Source: Lycium barbarum
Taxonomy: Eukaryota > Streptophyta > Magnoliopsida > Solanales > Solanaceae
Reading direction: 5' to 3'
Assembly (NCBI RefSeq): GCF_019175385.1
Contig: NC_083345.1
Coordinates: 11,695,205 to 11,759,204 of the forward strand
DNA length: 64,000 nt
Made by a program: the position numbers and the translations under genes. Shown here one piece after another: positions 1-10,899 of the stretch (position 1 is its first letter; every line of letters begins with the position of its first letter). Under the pieces are notes generated by a model. The model had not been told where the DNA came from. It ran no database searches and was given only the letters and a program-made list of their open reading frames with translations.

Positions 1-218
1 AAGAAAATGGTACTCAATGAAACAATCTTTTTGCTCAAAGAATAACAGCCGCAAAACTCATAGTCTTCTTAATTGGATATCATTCCATTTAATAAGAATT
101 AATGATATAATCTGTTACCAATAATCTGTGTTACCAACAGTATATGACAATCTATAAAATGACACAACCTGTTTATAAATCTATAACCTTCTTACCATCA
201 AATAGAGAGATTTAATAC

Positions 219-2014
219 CTTGACTCTGATACTCAATCAGCTTTTCAATCATTTGCACTGTATTAAATTGTTCCAAAGCAGGCAAAAGTGATCGTACGAT
301 GTGATTAGAGTACTCGAGTTTTTCTTCATCACTGAACTTCACTTCTACATTCGTCAAATGCTGTATTGCAAACAAGATTACCACTCAATTTGCAACAATA
401 ACGAAATGATTTTAGAGCATTAGACACGGAGAAGAATTAAAAGAATCCTACTTTAGCTAACCCATCCAACCGCAAGCATGCTATGCAGTTGCAAAGGTTA
501 CGACATACAGGGCAAGCTTTTAAAAAGGCGTCCTCTGGCATCCCAGGGTACCTACATAGACGAGAAATAGAAAACTTGATGATTACCGGTGCTTAAAAAC
601 TGTTTATACTCAAATTTGCTAAAACAATAAAATTAGACAGCTCAATTCATATTAGCTTACAACGTATATCAGCATGGTACCACATCGCTTCAGGTGAAAG
701 TTTTTTCCAAGTGTTACTTCCACGTAATGTTGCTTAATGTCTAATTTGATGAGTAAAAGTTTCTCGAAATCAACCTTGATGGAGTACTAAAGTTATCAAG
801 GTTGTTAGAATAGGTCTTTCAAAACCACCAGAAAAACTATAGTGTCAATATTGATATTTCTCTAAAACATCCACCAAGGTGAGCTCAAGTCTAGGAACTT
901 GTTCACTGGGATATATATCACCAAAGAGTTCCCATAAACACTATCATATCACATCATTGTCAAAGATCCAAATCTTCAAGAATTGGCCATTATGCTTACA
1001 ACTTAAAAAATAAATAAATAAATGACAGTTCGGTGCACTAAGTCCCGCTATGCGCGGAGTTTAGGAAAGGACCGGACCATAAGGGTCTATTGTACACAAC
1101 CTTATCTTGCATTTCTACAAGAGGCTGTTCCACGGCTCAAACCTGTGACCTCCTGGTCACCTGGAGGCAACTTTACATATGCTTACAACTTCAATGACCA
1201 AAAAATTAATACTGCCAATACTCAATCAATACTACCATGGACAAAACACACACAAGTATTTAGCAAAAAATGGGGATATAAGTACAGAGGCGGAGTGGGG
1301 TGGGACCGGGAAGGGCGTGCCTTAAACTTTCTAAAGTTTTAGCCCGCCCTGCCCCAACAACAACATACCCAGTGTAGTACCACAAGTGGCGTCTTAGAAG
1401 AATAGGACGTACAGACCTTACCTCTACCTTTGTGGGGTAGAGAGGCTGTTTCCGTTAGACATACCCTGCTCCATTTAGCTTTTCTCCACAATTTTGCCCT
1501 GCCCTGCCCCATTTATGTTTTAACCGTCTCGTATCTACTGTTTGCTCCTGAGACAGCTTCCCCAAACCCCTTCTCTCTGCCCCTGCCCATCCCCGTTGCC
1601 TTTATGCAAATTATATTCTTTCCAAAATCGGCTACATCATCAAAAGTGTCTATCTTTGGCTAAAAAAATCCCAATCAAGTCTCCTCGTGATAAGGAAGAT
1701 AAATAAAGAAAAGACTTCACTTACCATCGAGTGATGCAAGGAAGGCAAAATCTTTTAACTTTACATTTGGAACAACACACCATTCTGTCTTTATCACTCA
1801 TCTTACACTGATGACACCACATTTTGGACTCCCTTTTCCTACTATTCTCTCCACCTGTAGTTTGGTTAGCTCTACATGAAAACCCCATTTTCTTCCTCTT
1901 CTTGGAATTATCACCGTCACCATCGTAATCAACATCATCTTCTTCTTCACTGCTGCTGTTTTCTATTATCACAACTGGGATCATATCATTTCCTCTCTTT
2001 GGTTTGTTTTGCAT
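219..2014 (-). CDS. JmjC-A: KDM3/JMJ25-like histone demethylase gene, first three exons (partial)
   Basis: Seen: exon 1 is 1725-2014, exon 2 is 452-551 and exon 3 is 219-360, with GT/AG borders and phases identical to JmjC-B. Exon 1 starts at the Met at 2014 and encodes an acidic, Lys-rich stretch followed by a Cys-rich CHQC...CSKCKVKRFCLPC motif. Exon 2 continues it with [11 protein letters not shown], giving the RING-like zinc module found at the N-terminus of plant KDM3 proteins. Exon 3 ([20 protein letters not shown]) joins in frame. Exon 4 must lie just off the left edge, because bases 1-180 match the intron that follows exon 4 in JmjC-B. Known: the family removes H3K9 methylation in the nucleus. 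Inferred: a paralogue of JmjC-B by segmental duplication. Its catalytic domain is outside the window, so activity cannot be judged. Intron 1 (552-1724) carries two SINEs. Confidence 0.85.
1005..1177 (-). mobile_element. tRNA-derived SINE in JmjC-A intron 1
   Basis: Read on the minus strand, the insert has a Pol III B-box-like segment (1134-1150, GGTCACAGGTTTGAGCC). The body then resembles the plant Au-type SINE (GGTCCGGTCC..., CGCGCATAGCGGGACTTAGT), and it ends in a T-rich tail made of TTTA repeats (1005-1021 on the plus strand). It is bounded by a perfect 14-bp duplication, TATGCTTACAACTT, at 991-1004 and 1178-1191. The equivalent place in JmjC-B intron 1 (about 37711-37731) has the flank once and no insert. 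The insertion is therefore younger than the gene duplication. The family name is from memory of the consensus. Confidence 0.85.
1355..1462 (-). mobile_element. second SINE fragment in JmjC-A intron 1
   Basis: On the minus strand the stretch runs through GGAAACAGCCTCTCTACCCC, a GTAAGGTCTG block and CCACTTGTGG, and ends in TGGGTATGTTGTTGTT. That TTG-repeat 3' end is typical of solanaceous TS-like SINEs. The tRNA-like head is missing, so this is a 5'-truncated copy. JmjC-B lacks it at the matching place (about 37858-37880). Surrounding CCCTGCCCC repeats make the target duplication ambiguous. Confidence 0.65.
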
Positions 2015-2790
2015 TTTTCTTTTTTTCTTTTTCTTTTTTCTTTTTTTCCAAGAAACTGCTTAGCTACAGTTAGCTTCTTTTCACTTCTACTACTGTCAGG
2101 CTCCCAAATTCCAACACAAAGTACAGTACAAGAGTCAGATACATATTTTAAAAATAGAGACTGTTCAAGAAATGGACTTTATTCCCAATTACGAGGTAGT
2201 CTATTGTATATTAAAAGTACAATAAATAAAATTATAATTTATTATTTTTTTCAAATTATTATTTAATTAAAAGTGCTTTATTATTTTCTTCAAATTATTA
2301 TTTAATTATATATGTAGTACTTAAAAATCCTTTTAGGTTTAGGAGTCTTTTTGTTTATATATTAGGACGAGCACCAAGGGACTCCTGCGTCCAGGAGCAT
2401 TTTTCTTGGTTATAAAATCTTTACCTCATATCCACTGCAATTCATCATGTAGCAAAGCTAATAATATATTTTTATTGACTTTACGGAGAATCTAACATAA
2501 TCTATTTTTGAATTTTTTTATTTTTATTTTTAAGGTTCAACATTATTCCGAAAATTCATTTTCCTGAGTATAAAGTAGCACCCCTTGTTAATAGTAAGTA
2601 TTTAATTTCTTTTTATGTTTTTGTATTTGGAATTTAGACTATTTATTGTTGTATGTTTCTCGCATAATTGTAAAAATTTGTTGTACTACATATTATTATC
2701 TTAATATTCAATAGATCATAAAGGTTCCGCACAAATTTTCTCTCACAAATTGATTATAGGTAGTTTGAGAATGAATCAAGTTTGTAATTA
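2015..2790. other. JmjC-A upstream region, non-coding
   Basis: The 5' flank of JmjC-A. A T-rich run on the plus strand (about 2018-2050) reads as an A/G-rich leader on the minus strand just before the start codon. The rest is AT-rich with no coding potential that I can support. The likely promoter lies here, but I could not fix a single TATA element. The MULE begins at 2791. Confidence 0.5.
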
Positions 2791-3354
2791 GAGAAAATAG
2801 TCAAATGAGCCCCTAACGTTTGGCTGAAATCACAATTGAATACTCAACCTTTGCGGGGGTCCTATTATCCCCTGGACTAATTTAATAGAATATATTGCTC
2901 CCTAAATGCTGAGGTGGCATGAAGTGGCAACGAAAGTATATCTCCCTCTCTTTGGCAAAAATAAATTATTAAATTTAAATTTTTATTTTTATAAGTATAT
3001 TTTATTTAATATTAATTTTTTGAATTTTTTAAACATTTCCCTTTCTTTTTTATTTTCTTTTTCACTAAAGCATTCTCCTCCTCCAAATTTTCATAGCCGC
3101 CGCCGACCCTCCACCGCGGAGCTCCGGCAAAACCATCAAAACTCACCGTCGCTGCCCCTTTTCTCCTCCTCTTCTCTCTTTCCCTCCTTTTCTCCATCAC
3201 CACAGCGAACTCATAGCTCCGGCGAGCTTCACCCCAAACTGCTCTGGCGAGGAGCCTCTCTCATTTTTTTTTCCCCCGACTAACAAAGGACCCCATCTCC
3301 GGAAAAGTACAACACCCCCAACCACCACAACGGCACCACAACCCCCATCATCAC

Positions 3355-5508
3355 TGTAACACCTCGTACCTTTAACCTAAGTTTTGACCATGATCCTAGA
3401 CTTAGAAAATCAGATAAAGAATGTGGAAATTGGAATTTTCCTGTTCAGTTGTAAGATGGGAGTTTACACCCATGAACAGCGACCGGATTTCAGTATACGG
3501 GTCGTATTTCAAGTCGTAAACTGGTACCAAAGATTTCTGAGTATTCTGGAATTTGGCATTTGAATGTTACATTGTTAAATACGGATCGTATTTCAAAATA
3601 CTGCCCGTATTTCAAAATGTATTTGGAATTTGGGAAAATTTCCTTGATGAAAGTTGTAGAGCTTTGAAATACCTTTCCAACGGTATATTATGGGGGTCAA
3701 ACAGACATCTGTGCAAAGAGTTATGGCCATTTTACTGAAGAGACGTAGTGTAGTCCATACAGAATACGGACCGTATTTCAAAATACGGCCCGTCTTTCAA
3801 AATACGGCCAGTATTTAACTGGGCGTAAAATTCAATTTTCCAGAACAGTATATATTCGTCCATATTAGTTCAAATCATTATTTTTCATTCCTTCAAGCCG
3901 TAGAACAACCTCCTACCCTCTTTCATCATCAAGAATACCAAGGTAAGCCTGCTCTAATTATTTCAAGTCAATTCTAATACATATCCTTATAGTCTAAACA
4001 AGAAATCATCATTCCTAAACTAGGGTTTTCAAGAAAACCCATCTCAAGATTCAAGAATTCAAGATTTGGGAAATCCTCTTCAAAGTTAGAGTCTTTAATT
4101 TAAGTTTGGGGCATTACCAGGTATGTAGAGTTACTATCTATGTGTGGGAATATCATTGTTCTTCCCCACGCCTCATAATCCATAAATTATGATTCTCTAC
4201 TAAAATTAGAGTTTCTATACCATGCTCATGATAACCCTAGGTCCATGTCCATGATTATATTATGTATGAATTGTTATAATTCTATCATTGAGTTCTTAAT
4301 ATTTCTTTATGATTATTGAGAATCCGTCCGTAATCCATGAAAACCCATATCTTGTATTCCATGGGTTATTGCATGCATGTTTTTAAATAAAAATGCTTAT
4401 TTCATGAATATCCTACATGTCTACAAGTTTTCATGCAATTGTATTATAAAACTATCTTCATGCCATGACTCAAGATACATACATGCTAAATACAAGTTCT
4501 CTCATGAAACCATGTTTACAAGTTATTTCATAAAACCATGTTTACAAGTTATTTCGTGAAATCATGATTACAATATAAGTACAAGTTAATTCAAGAAAAT
4601 CATGGGTTTCTTAGCCAATTATATCATATTCATGTTTTTGGGAGTTGCACGAATTACCGAGAAGGCTCAGATAGCCTGAAACTACGTAGCCACCGTAGGA
4701 CAAGGATTGCTCCGCCCAGTTAGGACGATTCCTTAATTTCACATTGAATGGATCCATCAGGCACGTTACCACCTTATACCCTGGCAAGGTATGGGGGCTC
4801 TGCTGGTCCGGCGAGGTACCAGACTTCACGTACCCACGTGGTGATATCATGTTATCGGGTTATGAAATGCTCTCCCTACTTATCATGTTTTACTTATGTT
4901 ATATATATATATATGTATCCATGCTCATGCTTATGTTTATATCCAGGTTTTCAGTTTCAGTTCTTATCATGTTATTTCTTTCAGTTACTTTACATACCAG
5001 TACATTCAATGTGTTGACGTCCCCTTTTATTGCCCGGGGGCCTGCATTTCACGATGCAGGTACAGATTTACAGGACGACGCCTCTGCTCATTAGGATCTG
5101 TACGTACCAGCTTATTGGTGAGCCCCATCTCATTCGGGGTTTAGACATTGTCTTTCTTTATTTAGTTTTGCATCTAAAGGTATGCTGGGGGCCTTGTCCC
5201 AGCAAGTATGTTACGTGTTTCAGACTCATGTTAGAGGTTTCATAGACAAGACATGTGTCATGTTAGACTTCCAGAGTTGGTTAGCCGGTTGGCTCATTTA
5301 TGATATTGTCCGCATTCATGACTTAACCAAGTACTTATGTTTAATATTATGACTTACTATGTTTTATAAAAATTCATCATGCACTTCACGTTATATTTCC
5401 GCTCATGTATGCCCCATGATGATTTAGCAAGTCATGTGGTTCGCTCGGTCACATGCAGTCAGGCACCGAGTGTCGTGTTACGCCCAGGCCATGGTTCGGG
5501 GCGTGACA
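3355..5508 (+). mobile_element. solo LTR of a Ty3/gypsy element, nested in the MULE
   Basis: The stretch starts TGTAACACCTCGTACC and ends GGTTCGGGGCGTGACA, i.e. TG...CA LTR ends. The 5-bp flanks are ATCAC (3350-3354) and TTCAC (5509-5513), matching at four of five positions. No internal gag-pol is present, so I read it as a solo LTR. Its last ~480 bp resemble, in inverse orientation, the fragment at 15726-16208. The first 500 bp contain repeats built on CGTATTTCAAAATACGG. The TG/CA type and wording resemble large gypsy LTRs of Solanaceae; the lineage is uncertain. Confidence 0.75.
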
Positions 5509-6094
5509 TTCACGAACCCTCAACAATTCCTTCTACCAAAATTTTCAGTAAAAAAGAATCCAAATTTTATAAATGAGTATGGAAAGGGTTTCCAAGACTC
5601 AAGCTTTTCCCCTTGATTGGGGATTTTTCTTTCCACATTTCCCAAATCAAATTTGAAAAAAAAAATCGAAAAAATATGAAAATCCAAAAACAAAAATAAA
5701 AATAAAAAATCACTGTTTGAATTTTGAAATAAAAAATCTCACTCTTGTTATTGTTTGTAAACTTGGAGAACTTCTGGAAGTCAAAATTGGTGGAAAGACA
5801 TTAAATCACCATGGGAAGCCATTGAGGTTAAATTACCATGGGAAGCCATTAAAAAAAGCTTCAAAGCTTGGCTTGAAAATTGAAAAATTTCTTGAACCCA
5901 AATAGAGTTGTATGAACACCGGTTGAATTCTGGAAAAAGATTGTATGATTGAAGATGAAATTGAAGGAACGAAAAAGAAATTAAAAAACAGAATAATAGA
6001 TCCACAAAAAAAAAATGAAATTTCCAAGTGTCAAGCGCGTGCGCTTCACTAGCAAACACATATGTGGGTGTGATTTTTTAAGGGGGTAAATATT
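5509..6094. other. right interior of the MULE, non-coding
   Basis: AT-rich sequence between the solo LTR and the right terminal inverted repeat. It includes a short direct repeat of CACCATGGGAAGCCATT type (about 5808-5850). Short open frames on both strands show no recognisable domain. If the LTR is removed, 5509 onward joins the C/T-rich stretch before 3355. Confidence 0.5.
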
Positions 6095-6204
6095 CTATTT
6101 TAAATTTGTCCGGGGGGGTAATAGGACCCCCGCAAAGGTTGAGTGTTCAGTTGGAATTTCGGCCAAACGTTAGAGGCTCATTTGGCTATTTTCTCTTGTA
6201 ATTA

Positions 6205-6840
6205 TTTGTAACCTTCCATGCATGAATCCTCTGCACAATTGGTTTCGTATTTTTATGTATTTCAAGAATGGATCAATGATAAGACAAAAATCCATATATA
6301 AATTAAGTTGTTATTTAATTTTAAATATTAATATTTCTATATTTTATTTGCAGGAAATATCATAATTTAATAAATAAATCAAGAAAGCAAAATGAAGAAG
6401 AAGATCCAAAAAAGGAAAAGCAAAAGAAAGAAAAAGGAAGTGCGGCAAAGATGAAAACAATTGTGCAAATTTTCCTTAATGTGGGACCCATCAAAATTGA
6501 AACTAAGAAAGCTAAATTGGAAGAAAAGTATTGCAAAAAGCTTGTGTGCACACGAGAAGATTTTGCTAAAGAATGAAACTCTATAAATATCAACATTTGA
6601 AGCTGCTTAGAGGGAGAAAAACAGAGAGGAAGCAAAATAATACTTTGTTTCCATTTGAGAGCCTTTTCCTTATAGCTTCTTTGGTTATTTAATTTTAGGA
6701 AATTATTCTAGGTCCAACTTTTAATTAAATAGCGGAATTATTCTTCTTGAATATTTCTTATATTTTCTTATTAATGGATAAGAATATTTCCATTAGATGT
6801 ATTAACTCCAATATGGAATAACTTTCTTTTGTGTTGGGAG
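6205..6840. other. non-coding interval between MULE and hAT element
   Basis: AT-rich sequence with no supported gene. A purine-rich run (6375-6450) gives a long but low-complexity open frame on the minus strand. Confidence 0.4.
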
Positions 6841-7725
6841 TAGGGCTGTTCAAAATCGAACCGTAACCGATAACCCAACCGCAAAATTGCCTTATTGGGC
6901 TATTGGTATTGGGTTATTGGATTAATGGTTGGTGAACGGATTAAAATATTATAGTTAACGGCTTATCGGTGCGGGGGCGGATTACTCAATTTCCTAATAG
7001 GGTAAACCGTTAACCCGTTAAGAATTATCATATTTATATTTTAACCTCTAGGTATATAAAGTATTTATTGAGAGTGATGTTGGTGGTCTGTATTGTAAAT
7101 TTGGAATATTTGTGTGGATACTCATTTTGCACTCCATATTTATTGTTTGTGGAGTGAGACTGTAGTTGTCTTCAGAAAGTTTCAATTTTCGAAATGCAGG
7201 CAAAGTTGGAATTTGTAGTGAATATGAAATCAGTACTACTCCATTAGTTAGCTGCAATTGATCATCCTTTTGGTATTTTCTGTTAGTTGTTATCTTTTAA
7301 TCAAGCAATTTGGTAGGTGTACAAATTAAACTATCTGCTTGCACAGTGCATAAGTAAACTAACTACTCTTTCCCCTGAATCCATCATTAAACTGGATTAC
7401 ATATTGTGATTTCAAGCAAAATAAAAACATATGCTTGCACAATCCATCATTTTATCTTTGCAAAAGCACTTATGCAAAAGAATTGGAAGTAGTGATCTTA
7501 ATTTTGTTGGTGGAAGCTGGATTACGTGTTAGTGATTTTAAATTCATTTTCTCTTAGATTTAGCCGATACACCGTCTAATAACCGCCCGATAATTGCTAA
7601 CCCGATACCGAACCAACCGATATCTTATCGGTTGGCTAGCGGACTAGTACATTTAAAAGCCGATAACCGATAAGTCGAACCGTTAAGCATAATTATCCGC
7701 CCGATCCGCCCAATAAGCACCCCTA
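6841..7725. mobile_element. non-autonomous hAT element
   Basis: The left end is TAGGGCTGTTCAAAATCG and the right end, read inward on the minus strand, is CTAGGGGTGCTTATTGGGCG. The flanks GTTGGGAG (6833-6840) and GTTGGAAG (7726-7733) form an 8-bp target duplication with one mismatch, as expected for hAT. Both ends carry many copies of the CCGATAACCGATAA / GGTTATCGG type, a common subterminal arrangement. No transposase is present. Confidence 0.8.
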
Positions 7726-7733
7726 GTTGGAAG

Positions 7734-8865
7734 AATGACGGATCTTGATATTTCTAGTTAATAGTAGATAATATTATTCCTCAATTTCACATGTTTGAGC
7801 GGAAGCTTCCTATTTAAATTTTATATGTTTTACAGTTAGATGTTATTTTATTTGTTAACGTTTATCTAATTTATACTACCAATTAATTTGTTACTAATTC
7901 TGTAATCGAGAGAGGCGGAAGAAGTAACATAGTTAATTGTCGTATTGATAGATGTTAATATTTATTTAGTGACATCTATCTCTTTTATGTTATAATTAAT
8001 TTTACACTTATTTGTAATCGAGAGAGGCAGATAAGTGTATTGATTAGTTATAGCAAGTAAGGTAACCGAAAGGGACTTACTATAACGAGCACGTTTCAGT
8101 TCAAGCATATATTTCTGGTGCTTTAATAGTACTATTTTGATAATTAATTTGTATAACCAAGAGGAGTGCGATTAATTCTTCAACTTAACTAATAATATAT
8201 AAATGTAATCGTGAGAGGCATTTATACATTTATGAGAAATAGAAATTGAAGATTAAAGAATTTACTTTATAATAGAAATATCAAGTGAGGTCAGGATCCC
8301 AACACCTTTTATTACATTTGTGAAAAATTAAAATATTTCTCCATTGCTTTATTTACATATTTTTAGTTAATTAGTTCACCAATCAACTCTCTTCTGATAT
8401 TCTCAAATAGTAATTAAAATAAGAAACGTCTGCAGAATAGATAAACCAATCTCTGTGGGTTCAACATCTTTCTATACTATAATTTGACAGAGTACGAGTA
8501 AAAATATATATATACGCCAGACACTCGTCAATCAAGTTTGTAATTTTATACTTCACAATATATTTTTGCTATTTGACTGTGTTTTTTTTTTTTTTTTTTT
8601 TAGAGATTGAAGCTGCTATTCGTTTTTTTCATGCGAAAATTTGAGTTCAATTCGTCTAAGTGATGTTGTTTTTCATTCTTTGAATACTAATGATTTTTTC
8701 ATGTCATATTATGACTATTTTTCTCAAACTATTATTTAGGACTATTCAATATTTAAGATTTTAAAGTTCAATTAATATAAGAAGAAGTATTTAGTTAGCA
8801 AATCAATTTTACTTGCACGAGGATTCATGTAATAGCTATTGTTCTGATTTACATAATTGATGTTC
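7734..8865. other. AT-rich intergenic stretch
   Basis: No coding region supported. It contains a repeated GTAATCGAGAGAGGC phrase (near 7901, 8012 and, as GTAATCGTGAGAGGC, 8206) and a T homopolymer of about 20 bases near 8584. Nothing else recognised. Confidence 0.4.
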
Positions 8866-9206
8866 TGTTATGAAAATATTAATGTGTGGATGTCTATTAC
8901 ATATCTACACATAACTCCCACTACTTCATGTTCATATTTGTAGAAATAACCCCCATTACTTTATGACCATTACTCCCACCCTTTATTTCTATAACCCCCA
9001 AATAGTTACTACCCATGTTTATGACACACCCTTTGGTGTTCTCAATGTATTCCTATATATAGTTGGGTTGTATGTAATAGTTGTACACACTTGAACATAT
9101 TTGGATGAATAAAAAAGCTCTCATCTCTTTTCTCTCTTATCTCTTTATTGTTCTTGCTTCATCTTTTGGTATATTGTATTAACTCTTTTAGAATGATTTT
9201 ACAACA
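8866..9206 (+). repeat. 5' LTR of the 8.9-14.1 kb Copia element
   Basis: 341 bp, TG...CA ends. It contains a TATA-like promoter element, TATATATA, at 9054-9061, so transcription would start about 30 bases downstream within the LTR. It differs from the 3' LTR at only a few positions visible by eye. Confidence 0.9.
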
Positions 9207-9220
9207 CGTTATCAGCACGA
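9207..9220 (+). other. primer-binding-site region (CGTTATCAGCACGA)
   Basis: Directly after the 5' LTR. It is not the common initiator-Met PBS (TGGTATCAGAGC). The same motif, read on the minus strand, sits next to the LTR of the other related Copia at 62126-62146, so it is a family trait and not decay. Confidence 0.6.
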
Positions 9221-10111
9221 AATGCTCACTCTTTGTCAAGAACGATGGTTTGTTGATGGTGCTTGCAGACTGATAATTCTCTTAAATGTTAATGCGATGC
9301 CTAGCAGATCAGCAAAAGCCTTTCGGGAAGGCTCAGTACGTATGGTAATTGGTAACACAAATACATAAACATTCAATTCGTATATTAACATGATCATTTC
9401 AGGTTTGTTTCAAATTCATACTATTGATAAGCTCTCTTGCATTTAGAGGAAAGACCACTATGATTTAGTGAAGTTTGTGTCCCTATTGGTGCCTCCCTAC
9501 CCCTATTTGTCAAAACCATTCAGTGTCTCCGTTTCAAATGTGTAAGGTGATTTTAGCCTTCTGCTTTTCCTTGGTTTAATGCCATAACTTGGTATTAAGG
9601 CTTTGACGGTTTCTTTTGCTCTTCCAGGAAAGTTTACTTAATTTTGTTTATAAAAGAAAATTAATATCAATAGCTTGCCTTCGCAGATTCCTTGATTTAT
9701 AGTAATGAAACCCAATAACTCTTGATTCTTTGAACCATGTAGGAAAGTAATTTTCCTCAAAGGTTTGTATATATTATTGAGTAAGTTCTTTTCTAAAAAT
9801 ATTTTACTTATCAACATAAACAAAAGGGAAACTGGACAACTTATCAAGCTAATTATTTTATTGTTTGCCATTTTATTATTCTGCTTGGCCTGTTGTCCAG
9901 TATTGATATACCTTAGAAATATTTACAATAGATAAGTGCAGTAGATTAAACAATCTGCATAAAGATGGTCTATTAATTATTTTTTAGTTGATAACATTTG
10001 CTTCATTTCTAATTCACTTATACATATAATCATGAAGTGGTAATTTTTAAAGGCTCAAGGGTGAGTCCTATTGTACTTTGGCTATTATGTCATTGGTTGA
10101 GGGAAAGATGG

Positions 10112-10270
10112 TGGATTCAAGTCTTGTCGCACTAAGAGGGTAAGACATCGGGTTTGAGTCCTGGTGCACTATGATGATAACATAAGATAATGGGTTCAAG
10201 TCCCATCGATTTATGGCCTAACACACTTTTGTATGATAAGACGTTGGGTTTGAGTCCCGATGCACTATAT
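10112..10270 (+). repeat. four imperfect repeats with B-box-like core in the Copia leader
   Basis: Copies at about 10112, 10149, 10191 and 10253 read GGATTCAAGTCTTGTCGCAC, GGGTTTGAGTCCTGGTGCAC, GGGTTCAAGTCCCATCGA and GGGTTTGAGTCCCGATGCAC. The core resembles a tRNA B box (GGTTCRANTCC). Spacing is irregular, about 40-60 bases, with no matching A boxes. Function unknown. Confidence 0.6.
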
Positions 10271-10899
10271 TGATGATGTAATGATGACTAAGGCAAAATA
10301 ATGTGCATTTGATGAAAAATCGTGAAGCCCGTCCCACTTGATATGCTCCATTCCGTGAGGGGAATGTGGTAGCAGTTCATAATAAGTCTAAATGAAAATA
10401 AGTGGTTAAACGAATGAATGTGGACGTGGCAAAGGACAAAATAATGTTAATCGTCATTGTGGTAATTTAAGTGGAAGAACATTATGAGTTCTCTAAAATG
10501 GTCCTTCAAAAGGTGAAGGTAATTTTTTCCATCAAGATGTGGTATGAAAGGTCATTTGGGCACACGGTTGTCGTGCAACCTAACTTGATGAATTTTATAA
10601 ATCCTCCATTAAAGCAAAAGATACAATTTCAAAGTGATGTCGAGGTGGGTCTATGAATATGATAAAGACAATGGGCTTATAATGAAAATTTATGAAGCAC
10701 GTATATATAACTATAGTCCATTCCTTGAGCATAATATTGTGACTTGTGATGAGCATCGTGAATGCTCGCCCATTTTGAAAGTGAAATGTGAATATATACA
10801 TTATGGATAAGGACGTGCTCATGTATGGTTGGATAAATACCGCAACTCGTTTCTACGGGAGGTTTGAGAAAAGTAAAGAAAATTTATATTGACATAAAT

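Larger units (their letters stand above)
2791..6195. mobile_element. Mutator-like (MULE) element with about 100-bp terminal inverted repeats
   Basis: The left end starts GAGAAAATAGTCAAATGAGC and the right end (6195 backwards) starts GAGAAAATAGCCAAATGAGC. The inverted match runs for roughly 100 bp, including CTCAACCTTTGCGGGGGTCC. Both ends are flanked by the 9-bp direct repeat TTGTAATTA (2782-2790 and 6196-6204), the length expected for the Mutator superfamily. No transposase is present, so it is non-autonomous. The interior holds a C/T-rich, GC-richer stretch (about 3065-3354) unlike the AT-rich ends, possibly a captured host fragment. A solo LTR at 3355-5508 was inserted later. Confidence 0.85.

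Noticed and set aside
1022..1342. 106-codon plus-strand open frame
   Set aside because: It is the antisense of the SINE and its flank, with no domain.
3012..3283. open frames on both strands in the C/T-rich block of the MULE
   Set aside because: Low-complexity composition and no recognisable domain; treated as a possible captured leader only.
4611..5245. several overlapping open frames
   Set aside because: All lie in the solo gypsy LTR, which is non-coding.
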